64,000 nt of DNA. It comes from Pholiota molesta. Lineage: Eukaryota > Basidiomycota > Agaricomycetes > Agaricales > Strophariaceae. Positions 11,481 to 23,079 of this stretch are shown here, piece by piece (within the stretch, counting starts at the first letter, position 1; each line of letters begins with the position of its first letter). Location: positions 434,001 through 498,000 of the forward strand of contig JACGCK010000002.1 in the NCBI GenBank assembly GCA_014925825.1, in the 5' to 3' direction. The notes below the pieces were generated by a model. That model was not told the DNA's origin. It saw nothing but the letters and a program-made list of their open reading frames with translations, and did not search any database. The translations under genes and the position numbers were made by a program.

Positions 11481-12070
11481 CTAAGCTTTTAAATTATGTT
11501 CGACTGAAGTCCGCATACCCTCCAAACTGAGATCGTATATGGTGATCCTACCAAAAAAGTCTGAACTGTCCTCGAAAATCAACTTGAGGCCAGAGACGCC
11601 TTTGCTCAACACCTCAGGCTGTGCAGGTATAATATCAAAGGTTTGGCGACGATTGACGTCTTCCGGGTATACGGTAGAGAGGACCCGCCACTCCTTTTTA
11701 TCCTCTTCCGTCGCGGCAAGAAGACCACATCGGGTTCCTACGAAACCACCTTGAAAGGTGATCGAAAGGCGCATGGGAACCACTGGATTTTGGAACCCCA
11801 GTTGAATGAATTGTGGCAAACCCTTTGCATTGAATATTAGGATTGCAGCCCTGCTATGTTTGATCGAAATCGACTGACCTGCTGTGATGTCCAGCACGTT
11901 TCTGGGCTCTTGTCAATCAAGTTTTTCTTGCCAGTTGCTTTTTCGAGAGTAGAACTGACTCTAAAAATTCACATCCATCAATATTGTCATACATGAGAGC
12001 AGACGGATTCAAATAACTACTTGATTGATGTATTCTCATCGAGGAGGGAGATGAGCTCGTCGCTTGACAT
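11481..12070 (-). CDS. NR2C2AP-like F5/8-type discoidin-fold protein
   Basis: Small conserved eukaryotic protein of the nuclear receptor 2C2-associated protein (TRA16) family, a single galactose-binding-like beta-sandwich. Exons 12021-12070, 11879-11960 and 11481-11822 give 157 residues with consistent phases. Matching landmarks are KVSSTLEKATGKKNLID near the start, the SPETCWTSQQ/GLPQFIQLGF junction, FQGGFVGT, and the C-terminal EDSSDFFGRITIYDLSLEG. Length agrees with the family (about 140-160). The biochemical role is not established in fungi; naming is by fold and motif. Its start codon is 102 bp from that of the divergently transcribed phosphatase, so the two share a promoter. Confidence 0.82.
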
Positions 12071-12172
12071 TGCCGTGAAAAGATAAAACAATCTAGGAAG
12101 AAATCCCACGGTCCGAGTTCAAATAGGCGCTCCTGGTTGGGTGCTTTGTGTTGGTTCCCTCATCCTCCAACA

Positions 12173-13418
12173 ATGTCCTCTGCAAGCCGCCAAAAACTAC
12201 CCGCCTGGCTCGCTGCCGCTGCTGCTTCGCAAAGGCACATAATGAAAGGCCTGAACAGCCTTGCTCAACGAGAGTCAAACCGCGTTTTTGCCCGTACCGA
12301 AGAGCGAGCGTCTGATGACGATGTATCTCCCACCTCCCAGTCTCACCGTATCTACGCTTATACGTCGAAAATAGGAGAGCGAGAATCCCCTTGTTGTGCA
12401 TTACTCGGTCGGGGTCGGCATGAACCATCTACATCTACCCAAGAATCGGTATATGGATATCATACCTTATGATCGCACGCGTGTTGTCGTGAATCACGGA
12501 AGCAATAAGCACGGCGCGAGCCCCAATGTAGATGGACGATACTTGAACGCGAACTGGGTTTTGGAACGATTTGGACACAAATGGTGGATCGCAGCACAAG
12601 CACCTCTGAGGCACACTGCTCATGCCTTTATGAGTCTAATTCTTCAGCCCTCTGTCACCCCACCACAATCATCCTCTTCCACTCGAACTTCTCGAGTGCG
12701 CACTGTTGTGCAACTGACCCAAAACGTCGAAAATGGACGCAGAAAGGCCGATGTGTATTTCCCCACTGAAGTCGGTCATTCGTATGTTGTTCCCCCGGAA
12801 GAAGGTTGTCAGGCACCTCCTTTGAAGGTGACCCTGCTGCAAAAAAGGTCCATCGAGAGCGCGCATTGTGTTCATAGCACGGTGTCGGTTGTTCCACTGC
12901 GTGACTCTTCGTCGTCGTCAGCTACAACCATCGCCGGCCAAGATGAGGTTGTTTTCGAACACTTGCTCTACTTATCATGGCCTGATCATGGGGTTCCAAA
13001 CACCGAAGATCGCGAAAGTCTCCTATCTTTCATTCATCTAGTAGAGAGTACGAACCGCGATAAATCACATTGCCCAGTGCATCCAGATTCTGCTCCGGAT
13101 CACCCTTGTACGGAGCTTGATCCTGACCCACCTGTCATGATTGGCTGCTCTGCCGGAATAGGACGCACTGGGTCTTTCCTCGCTATTTCTTCTCTCCTTC
13201 GCAAATATGGATTTTTGCCCGCAGCTGCGCACCCCACTACCCCATCTGCGATACACCCCTCCCCTTTTGGACCGCTTCCGAGCGACTTCAAGGATGACTT
13301 GGTATTGCAGGAAATTGATTCTTTGAGAGAGCAAAGGCCTGGAATGGTACAAAAAAACGAACAAGCTATCCTCATTTACGAAGTACTGGTTGATTCGTTC
13401 ACTGCACCTTCCAGTTAA
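12173..13418 (+). CDS. Classical-type protein tyrosine phosphatase with Gly before the catalytic Cys
   Basis: Cysteine-dependent phosphotyrosine hydrolase. Two exons, 12173-12322 and 12375-13418, give 397 residues. The phosphotyrosine-recognition region NRYMDIIPYDRTRVVV is followed by LNANWV, the WPD loop SWPDHGVPN (Trp about 252), and the P-loop GCSAGIGRTGSF with Cys about 308. The Q-loop-like QRPGMVQKNEQA closes the domain. All catalytic residues (WPD Asp, CX5R Cys and Arg, Q-loop Gln) are present. The usual His before the Cys is Gly, which may raise the Cys pKa; this is a sequence observation whose effect is inferred. No membrane or SH2 domain is visible, so a soluble enzyme is likely. The ATG at 12173 lies close to the shared promoter. 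Confidence 0.88.
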
Positions 13419-14020
13419 GATCATGTTCATCCTTTTTTCTGTCTGTCTTTCCCTACATATGATCTGATATATGAATATACCATGACCGTGGCACAGAACG
13501 CAAGTCTTTCCCCATGGCCAGACAGATATCAAAGATAATCGATCCTATGCCAGTGGGCATTTCAGTGACCCTGGAATAGACTTTGCTTGTCCCGTACTTG
13601 TGCGCTCACACGAACCCGGAGGTTCCATGTTGTCCTTACGCTGTCCAGAGACAAAGAAGTACACACGGCCCTGTTCTTCAGTTTGACAATGTGTTACTAA
13701 CAGGATATATAGTGATAAAAGATCAAGTCTTGACCCGCCGATTGGCATAGGCTTGAAAATGTAACCTTGTATGTACTCTGTCACCGTGTAAACAAATCAG
13801 ATGAAGATGGAAGCTCAAGTTTGAAATTTGACTGCTGATCAGTGCAATTTGTGAAATTCGTGAGCATCCACCGGATGTATACGGATATAACGGAGTCGGA
13901 AACCGGATGTCGATGAAAGGCGTCATTCTGTGAACCAGATAACTGATTAATCAGCTTATAGTAACAGCTCATCCAGAAAATCCAACACATATTAGGGATA
14001 GATCTATATAAGCTATATAC
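13419..14020. other. Intergenic, 602 bp
   Basis: The 3' flank of the phosphatase gene and promoter of the quinone oxidoreductase gene, both on the plus strand. Only short ORFs without family resemblance occur on the minus strand. No RNA gene or repeat was seen. Confidence 0.6.
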
Positions 14021-15472
14021 ATGTTCCTCAGGCCTCACAATATCTCTCTCCGTCTCTCATCTCTCCTGCGCCACCTTTCGTATTCATCCGCTCATCGAAC
14101 TCCCATGGCTCTTCCGTCCACTGTCGAAGCAATCACGATACCCCATGTACGTGCAGTACCAGATTATGACAATCGACGGACAAGATTAATTCTCGCCTTG
14201 CAATTTACAGGTCGGAGACGTCAAAGTCATCGAAAAAACTACTATCCCGTTCCCCAAAGTAAACCCGGGCGACATTGTTATCAAAGCAAGTCTAAAAATC
14301 AGATAATTACTATGACATCATATTAAACTCATCCCTAGGTCGACTATTGTGGTGTCAACTTCATTGACACATACTATCGGTCAGTACTAAGAGAAGAAAT
14401 CCTCCCTCGCGAGAGCTTACGACTGGGTACATTGGCTACAGGAAAGGCCTTTATAAATATCCATCCTTTCCAGGTATCATTGGAAAGGAAACGGCAGGAA
14501 CTATTGTCGCTCTGCCCACCGATGAAGCTGTGGTCAACAATACGACCTTCAAAGCACAAGGATATAAAGTTGGAGGAAAAGTAGCCGCCGTAAGTCCGAG
14601 ATACGAACTATTCTTCCGGGAATTGACACACTATCAGGACTTCCTTGGAACGCATGCAACGTATATCTCTGTTCCCTGGAAATCTGTCTATGCCGTCCCG
14701 GAGTCCATTTCTACCCGCTTGGCCGCTGCGGCTCTTCTACAAGGGCTGACGGCCGTGTCCTTCTTTGAAGAAGCTTACAAAGTGAAGAAGGGCGATACCA
14801 TCCTTGTGCACACCGTTGCTGGAGGTCTGGGTCTGCTCTTTGCACAGCTGGGAAAACGCATTGGCGCCACGGTTATCGGAACCACCTCCACGTCTGCAAA
14901 AGCCGAGCTGGCCAAGCAAAACGGAGCTGATCATGTCATTCTGTACCCCGTAGAAGATACAGTGCAGAGGGTCTTGGAAATCACTAATGGCGAAGGTGTC
15001 GATGCTGTATTCGATGGCGTTGGCAAAGACACGTACGTCCGAAATTCAATCGACCGTGCCAAAACGAAACTCAATGATTAACAATTATTAGGTTTGATAA
15101 CAACTTCAGACTGATAAAGCGCAAAGGCACTATTGTTTCTGTCGGTAATGCATCTGGACCCGTCCCACCATTTTCGGTCCCAAGACTTGTAGAGAAGAAC
15201 GTGAAATTATTACGTCCAACGTAAGATTTTCTTTGACCACTCAATAGATTACAGCTCATGATTAAAAATCAAGGATGACCAACTACACCTACACGGCGGA
15301 GGAAGCAGCTCACTACGGAAAGATCTTGTTTGATTTGGTGGAAAGGGGTGAACTCCACATCAAGATATTCAAGGAGTATCCTTTCACCGCAGAAGGCGTC
15401 CAAGAGGCTCAGCGCGACCTTACTGAGCAAGGAGGAAAGACGACTGGAAAGTTGCTGATCAAAATCGTTTAG
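14021..15472 (+). CDS. ZTA1: Zeta-crystallin-like NADPH:quinone oxidoreductase
   Basis: Medium-chain dehydrogenase/reductase without catalytic zinc; reduces quinones with NADPH and may bind AU-rich RNA in this family. Exons 14021-14146, 14211-14285, 14339-14379, 14442-14589, 14638-15032, 15092-15220 and 15274-15472 give 370 residues. VDYCGVNFIDTYYR and YPSFPGIIGKETAG are the N-terminal family blocks; LLQGLTA and the HTVAGGLGLLFAQ nucleotide-binding turn are at the cofactor domain; VDAVFDGVGKDTFD follows. The first 28 residues are Arg/Ser/Leu-rich before a second Met (14105), suggesting a mitochondrial form from the first ATG and a cytosolic one from the second. The second intron has a GC donor (AAA|GCAAGT), and the 14590-14637 intron is 48 nt, stop-free and in frame. 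Confidence 0.9.
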
Positions 15473-15627
15473 AACTATATACCGCAGTGTTTAAATCGAA
15501 TAAAACAAATTAATTGGGTTATGAACCAAAGAGAACAACACACATAAAAATGTACATGGAGGCCAACGAAATAACATATATCACAGGAAAGGATTGTTCA
15601 GACAGTACCGCAGCTTGTTGACGCGCT

Positions 15628-17423
15628 TTACAACATTGCCGGCTTGTTTTTTCTCTCGAATTCTCCGATTGCAGCCGTGACTTGGGTTTCAAGGTCATGA
15701 TTCCAGACGGGCTCCCACATCCCTCTTAAATGCTCGCGCATACCTTGGATGCTATGTCCACCTGAACCAAAATTGTCGTAGACATTTCCCATGTCTATGC
15801 TTCTCTGCAGAACCATATTGGCACGAGGAAGTCGGAGCTCGTTGTATACAGCAATGGCAGCCTAAATTAATTTAGTAGTGCAAATGAGTGAAGGCCCAGA
15901 ATACCTACATCCAGATTTGACTATTGGTTCCTGGGTGTGTTAGGAGACGGCAAAGGGTATAAACATCCTCAAAACCTTGTCCAGCGCCAGCGCCAAGATG
16001 GGGAAGCATTCCATGCGCCTTAAAAAAATCGGGCGCCCGTAAATCATCTGTCAATTGAAGAAGAAGATAGGGAACTTTGCTCACCGCATCCCCGATCAAG
16101 ACCACCCTGTCCTTAACGTACGAGTCAAGCGGTGGGTACAATGTGTGGATAGACCACCGGCTGGGTGATTTCATATTTTGCAACATGGCGCTAACCTCGC
16201 TTCCACATCCTTTATAGGCATTAAGCAATTCCTTCTGATCAACAGACTCGACCCAAGGGTGAGGAAGCTCTGCAGAAATAGTGTCAAGCACTGGCCTATT
16301 GAAGGCCACGATATTCAGCTGTCAAAGAAGATTAACGCAGAATATCGTAGGTATATATCAGAAAACGAACAATAGTCTCTTCTCTGATTGGAAATGTAAT
16401 GATATGCTGCAGGAGATGCACAATTTTTAAATCTAAGGAGGAAAAAAAAACATTTTTGAACTTACTTGACCCATCCCACACCAACTATGCGGGCGAGTCA
16501 AATCCGTTTTGACACCAGCGGCTTTCAAAGTCTCCATGGGGACTAAACCTCGATAGGCGTGCGTATTCGAGAATCCAAGTGGACTGGCACTCTTTCCAAT
16601 GACCGCTGAGCGTGTTGTACTCTTGATACCATCCGCGCCGATTATCAAATCAGCTTCATAGGTGGTATTATCTGTAAAACGAAGTTGCTGGCGGCCCGAT
16701 TGTGATTTCTCCACAGATGCAGCACGCTTGTTGAAGTGAGTGATATTTGGGTCCAATAGTGGCATAAGCGCTTCGAGTAAGGCCGGTCTTACGAAACTCT
16801 ATGAACGAAATTATAGTGGAATTTTGGATGAAAACAAACCTGTATATCCCAAGCCCTTCTGTGTCTCCCGTAGGCGAGGACTCATAATACTGATGAGAAT
16901 GAACGGGTTTTGTAGCTGTAAAATAGGACAAGAGGGGGAATATATCACTCAGTGCTCACATCATAAATCTTCTCGTGGCTGCCGTTAAGAGCCACAAAGC
17001 AAAATAAGCGCTGGCTCGGCTTCTTTTCATTTGCTTTCTCAAGAACAACATCAAGGAGATCCAGGCCTTTCAATGCACGAACAGCATTAGGTCCTGATAA
17101 TTCGTATGTAAGGGATGCGTATTCTTGTGGGCGAGAGCAGATCACTAACCGAGACCAACTCCAGCTCCAACTTCATCGAATTTGGGCTATGATTGTGTTA
17201 CATATTATTAGGGAATAGGGAACAACTTCAAGGTTAGCTAAGATGTTTACGGCGGCCTCAAATACTTGAACATTGATTCCTGCTCGAGTTAAGCCAATGG
17301 CACTAGAAATAATATCATAGGTTGAGATGTGTTCGATTTCAGTTTTTGAGATGGTATGTCATACCATGCGAGCCCACACAATCCTCCACCCACAATAGCG
17401 ATATTGAAGTCTTCGTTTTGCAT
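15628..17423 (-). CDS. FAD-dependent monooxygenase, salicylate-hydroxylase-like
   Basis: Group A flavoprotein hydroxylase. Exons 17365-17423, 17251-17302, 17150-17186, 16960-17093, about 16840-16889, 16466-16796, 16371-16406, 16085-16318, 15908-16018 and 15628-15861 give about 425 residues. The N-terminal Rossmann FAD motif IVGGGLCGLACAIGL starts at residue 9. EADLIIGADGIKS carries the DG motif, and VLIGDAAHGMLPHLGAGAGQ the GD motif for FAD ribityl and flavin binding. LRGMWEPVWNHD marks the C-terminus. Substrate cannot be told; salicylate-like aromatics are a family guess. The last junction lacks a proper donor: after the codon at 15908-15910 the sequence reads TAGGTA, and one extra G would give a canonical GTAGGT donor. 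The 16797-16839 intron is 43 nt and its borders are uncertain. Confidence 0.83.
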
Positions 17424-18083
17424 GAGGATAAAAAGAATAACTTTGCGCGAATGAGAAGCGATTCCAAAGTGCAACCTCCTACCATCTATGTAGTGCGTTA
17501 TCTATGTAACACCAGATTATCTTCGCCGTGGGTTGCCGTGGGGAAGAGATTCTTTCTTCAGGTCTGGAGCACATGGTTCAAAAATACCCTAATAGATTCA
17601 CCAGAGCGTCCATTTAGCCCTCTGACTGAAGCAGAATATCGGGCAGGTGCAGGTCTTATTGGCGAGAGTAATCCTTGGATGTTGTATCAGTTTCACGATG
17701 TTTGATATGCGCTGGATGGTCAGGCTTACCATGGTCCATAAAGAATACATAAACTATGCAGATGCAGTGAACCGTGATGCGTGGGTGAAAAGAAGTCGCT
17801 AATTCCAAGCTAAATCAAGAAAGAACAAGCCCCAAGCTCCACGTGTCTGGCCGAAAACATGAGATGTTATATAAGTTTACATAGCGAGATTTGAGGATGA
17901 TCAAAAAGATACGAATCATCAACGTTCACTTCGCGGTATAGCCACCCATGGAATTAATTTAAAGTGAGTGAATATGAACTGAGTATACAATGCGTTATCC
18001 GTCAGTAATAAGGACGTGGTCTAATCATGAAGTACAGATGCAGCAACAAACAAGAAAACGGGCGTAACTCATCGTAGCAGGAT
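17424..18083. other. Intergenic, 660 bp
   Basis: Upstream region of the monooxygenase (minus strand) and 3' flank of the UBP2-like gene (minus strand). A plus-strand ORF spanning 17322-17705 is mostly antisense to exon 1 and shows no family resemblance. No other feature was seen. Confidence 0.6.
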
Positions 18084-21000
18084 TTAATCAGTATCCAACA
18101 TTGTAGCGTCGAATCGCTTGACAGTATCGACAACATCAGCACCTTTTCGGGCGAAGACAAGCTGCATAGTGAAAACATGGTAAGCATTGAATTCGAGGTT
18201 TAAGAAGGGAACTCACTAGATAAGGGTTCGCAGTAGATCCAGTAGTATCGGCAAGAACTTCTTCCTTTGGAACAACCGTTACATCTGAGTCGTTATATTT
18301 GAACCACGAGTCGGGAGCCTCAGGGAGGTGTCGAGAGTAGAAGAAATAGTGACCCCAAGATGGCGATGACCCACGGTGGATAAAAACAGAAGTGAGTTCG
18401 TATGCAGCTTCTGTACAGTCCCTCCATGTTGATTCGAGTTCATCCTTGAGAAGGTCTATACGGGCACGTAGATGATCAATTTCGGTGTGGATCCTGGCTT
18501 TCTCCTCTTCCATTTGTTGCAGGAGCTCAGGGTCAATGCCTGGTATTGACTCAGATTGTAGCTTGGTCAAGAATTTGCCCGTGTTCTCCAACGATGTGGC
18601 AAAAGGAGAATCCTGCGAGGTATCAATGTACATTCCTCAATTAGGAAAAAAAAAACCGTACTTTGCCTTCGACCAACAAGCGCAGTCGATCCCTACAGGC
18701 AGTAAGTTCTGATTGAACTGCTTTAGATTTTGCCTTCTTCACGGGGTCAGCAGTATCCAAGAAACGATCCATATAGAGATTCTCTCCAAATTTCACATAA
18801 GCCTGGGATTTGTATGGCTGTAGGGTATCCCTGTTGAATTGTACTCGCTACGAGATATCAGTACACCAGTACTGGTACAGGAAAGGTAACAAACCTGAAG
18901 TTGGATCTGCAAGACAGGTGGCAAATCCACGAGCGTGACTTCCATTCTAACTTTGCGTCCTTCGAATTCAACTATGTCATCGAAGTAACCGCTTAGACCA
19001 TCGTAGATATCAACTCCATCGTTGGTGACGTTCACGGGCAAATGAGAGAATAGATCTTCTTTTTCATGTATGGAAGCTCGCGAACTTTGAGCTTCAGATC
19101 CTGTCAACCGTTGCCGAATTTTGCCGTAGAAAAGACTGATTTTGTCAGAACTAAGTGTTTTTAAAAGAGACAACATCTTTACCTTTTTACAACGCTGGTT
19201 TTATCGGAACTCTCGCTCATGTTGTCGAATTTCAGCAAAGCCGTCTCTATCTGGAACATACAATTGTCCATACACTCGGCCACGTCATGTTGTTTACCTA
19301 GCAGAAATGTTAATATTACGGTGCAAGATACATACTATTACGGTGCTTACCAAACATCATGGTTGAGTCATTTTGTTCGGTACGTTTTCGAGGAGGGGCG
19401 GGTTTTTGAGAGGGACCCTGCATTTTGACATCGCCATCCCTATCCCTATCCAGCAGTTTTGACGAAGAGGCCTCCGCCTGCGAAGTGCTTGGCGCCATTG
19501 GTTCGGGGGATGCTCGATTTCGAATTGTCGTTGCAGCAAACTCATCCTTATCTCTAGGCGACTGAGGTAGTGGATCATCGACATCCATTACGATTCGTTG
19601 ATCTCGCGGCCGTTTGCCTAGAACAGAGCTTGATGGTATTTCCGGAGATTGCGCTACATGAGATGGAAGTCCTGTCCGAGAAGGTCCATCGTCAACAAGA
19701 GTAGCATCTGTATCATTGGAAATTCGGTTCCACCCTTGTCCACTTCATCCTCTTCCTCATCTCTTGACGTAATAAGTGCCAACTTTGCGAGTTCTAGTGT
19801 GGGAGTAACAGCAGCGGCTTCAGAGTATTCGAGATGATAGAATAGATCTGCAAGTTGATTGATGACTAGAAACTATACGTCAGAATAGTTGCGGTCAACA
19901 TTGGCGAACGGAGCTTACACTTTCGGGAGCGAACTATTTCCCGCCTGGTGACCAATCTGCCCCCAACGCGGTGTTTCTTCAACTCTTCGTCCGACAATCT
20001 TTCGTCTTCAAGTGCTTTCAGGTCCAATTTTGACATAGGTAATACTGCCTCTCGGAGGGCTTTGATGGTATAAAAGTACTAGTGAAACACGTTAATATGA
20101 AGAAACCCATGCGAAGAATGAGGACGTCGGTCTTACCTGTAGCAATGAATTAAGGTAACAAGTATTTCCGAGCTGATTGAGTCCGCGGGGGAGATCAGGT
20201 CGCGTCGGGGCAACGATATCACCAGCTACAATGGCGCAAACGCAGATGAATACCTCGTCAATATGACTAGACCGAACGACGTACGATCTTGCCCAGTAAA
20301 AATGAACTGTCGCAGTCGTTCGCTATCACGTACTTCTGCAATAACTGACATCGCTTCTTTCATTTTCTCCAACTGCATTGGTGTTTCTTCGAGCTAAATG
20401 CGTATATTAGCATAACGGACCCGATATAAACAAGATGAACAGACCCTCATGTTGTACACTGTGATCAGCATATAATCATCAACATCTTTAGGGACTTCCA
20501 ACGTAGAATAAGCCCTTTCGGGATTCATATAATAGTTCTTCCCGATTTCCCATGTTCTTCTTAGCTTGTCGCTGCCTCGCATTTCGGCCAATATTCTGAA
20601 TGAATCATTAGCAAAACGTTGTGTCTCAGAACCATGTTCTGGATCCCTCCATGACCGCTTGATACACTCCTTCCATGCATTTTCAATAAATTCCTCTGGT
20701 ATATCTTCGTCGTACTCCACCCGAAGGACGTTGTCTGCCCCGAATCCAAGCGAAGTGATCGCCGTGCTGACGTCTTCCAATGTAAAGCGGTCTCGGGATT
20801 GTTCTAGAACCAGCAATTCTTGCAATTCCGTCGGACAACTTCCGTACTCTTGTAGTTGCTTCACAATATCGGTCAGATAGGTGAAGTAGTGGGGCGTTCT
20901 CGCAGGATCACATCGACATTGCGCGAGATATGCAAAAGCCAGAAGATCTTTTGAAGAAACAAGGGTCAATATATATTCGATAGCAGTGTTTGGAACAAGA

Positions 21001-23079
21001 AAAACCTCCGGAAAACCTGGTTGGCGTTAGGCCAAGACCTTGCCATGCTGCAACCAAGGGCCGAACGGCTTCTAACATAGAGTCAGAAAGAACCCCTCGA
21101 GGAACTGATTAACGGCCAATTAGCGCCTCTTTCGGAGCGACAGGGAAGTGATACTAACTTTGATCAGGGTGTGCGCCAATAGCACTTTGATACATTTCGC
21201 GTGCACTATCTAACTGTACGTGGATCCTGGCTTCCTTCGCATCCTTGAAATGGGCGGCTAAAGGAGGCATGAACATCATGAAGGAAGGTTATTGCAATTT
21301 GGCATCAATTACCGTTTACACGTTTATAGTCCGTTAGCCACGCGCTGAATTCCAGCCAAGCGCGAAGGAGCTTCCGCCGGCTTTGCTTGCCTTGTGGGGT
21401 ACTCAAATCGGTGGCAGGAGGCTTCAATGTGCTATCGCGATCCACGGCTTCTTCTATGAATCCCAGGAGTTCGAAAATGCGTTTCCTGGGGTGGAAATAA
21501 GTTAGAATAAAGTTGAAAACATTTCACTACTTACACATTTGGAGTCCATCCTACTTTATTTTGAAACCCTGAGCTCATAACCTTGATCATTCGATTATTA
21601 CCCTTCCATAATTTATTTTCCAGAGCGCTGATATGAATGTCAGTCAGAAATTCTGAAAGCGGCAGTATACAGCTTCGACACTTACATCAAAAAAGTTTCA
21701 ATGGCGAGAGCGACTGCTTGTTCACCGGTTTTCCCAACAGGAGGATGGTCTTTCTTGTCACGGATAAGCTCCTCGATGTATTTTCTAGGAATAACTCCTG
21801 GAATGATCCCCGAAGCCACACAATAAAAGGAACATTGACAGCAGACGTATAGATCCAGGAGTTTTCCTTCTTCCACATTTCCTTCTGTGTCATTTTCGTT
21901 CAAATGCTCGACGTCTTCTGCATTGATGGCATTGATATTAAGGTCGTTTGTCATAATAGCCCCAGCGCGTCGCTTCTGTTTAACATTTTCGAATGACTGC
22001 CACAGATCCTGGCGAAAGGGCGGCGTCAGCTTGTGACTATCCACTGCTTTCTCGTATTTGTGGAAGTGATGCGTCTTATTCGCCTTGCCAAAGGGATGCT
22101 CTCCGCCGTCGATGCATGAAGGAGTTCTGCGACGTCGATTCTGATCTGGGAGGGGGGAATCCGTACCATCTAGATATGATTGTGCAAGAGGAGGTGCAAC
22201 GGAAGAAGACTTCCAACTTAAGATAACCCATCCGTTATCTTTGGGACAATAATAAGCGTTTGGGTGAGGCACAGATTTCCTTGTTTCGGTCTCCGAAGGT
22301 GCTTGTACCTCTGCTGATGAGGTGGCAGGAGGGATGGAAGAACTAGATGTAGGTTGATCCTTTGGTATAGCAGGAAACGAAGTGAAGTTAACAGAAAACA
22401 AAGAATGATTAGGATCGTGCAACGCTTCTGCTAGCACCGGTGGCAGCATTCCAGGGCCCGGGCGTTTATTCTTTTCGCGTTCTTCTCGACTCCACCAAAA
22501 AGATTCCTCTTGATTATCGCGTCCGTCGATGGTAAACTCGTGGTCGAGGCGATGTGCTCCTAGGTAGTCCATCGAGTCAAATTCTATCGGGTCGGTTGTC
22601 CCTCCAGTTTTAGACGACCAATTGGTGATGGCGGTGGCTTCCCAACCGCCCTTGGTTGAAGACCAACCTCCGTCCGTGCCCCAATCATTGTTCACTTCGG
22701 TTGTATAAGGAGTGTCGGCCCAGTCATTAAGATCTGCAGGTGGTACAAGATCGGGAATAATGTCATCACTTTCTGCGTTAGAATCTTCCACCACCAGTTC
22801 TGGTTCACGAAATCCAGGAGAGTGGCTCATAGATGGTGAGTCGTAGAGAGGTGGAGGAGCGTACGCTGTGTGAGTCGATCCCGGGTTCTTCGGCCTTGAC
22901 GGTAAAGGAGGCGGCTTTTGGGTACTGTAAAAACTAGAAGGTGGAACAGGCAAAGGACTTGAAGATAGGACTGGCGTGTTGGACCTGTAAAAGGTGGCAG
23001 GTAAAGGACTTGGAGCTGGAGCTGAAGCCCCCGGCGTTGGAAGCGGGCGCCTAGCTTTCGGTGCATCGGGATTGTCCAT
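18084..23079 (-). CDS. UBP2: Ubp2-like ubiquitin carboxyl-terminal hydrolase (USP family)
   Basis: Deubiquitinase that cleaves ubiquitin, in yeast mainly K63 chains, with the Rsp5 system. Sixteen exons from 23079 to 18084 keep phase throughout and give 1392 residues. The N-terminal 250 residues are proline- and Ser-rich; then come Ubp2-type modules with YVCCQCSFYC and the WEIGKNYYMN region. The Cys box GLNQLGNTCYLNSLLQ (Cys about 843) lies in exon 20137-20225, and QHDVAECMDN is the adjacent USP landmark. The His box GHYFFYSRHLPEAPDSWFKYND has His about 1323 in exon 18217-18612, followed by TANPYLLVFARKG. Between the boxes is a long Ser/Pro/charged insert. No frame break was found in 4.2 kb of coding sequence. 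A further 5' exon is possible because the frame stays open upstream of the ATG at 23079. Confidence 0.92.

Noticed and set aside
21007..21050. A 22-nt intron in UBP2 (gtcttgg..accag)
   Set aside because: A normal 58-nt intron (20948-21005) gives a better protein (TPTRFSGDLLAFAYLAQC) with correct phase, so no tiny intron is needed.
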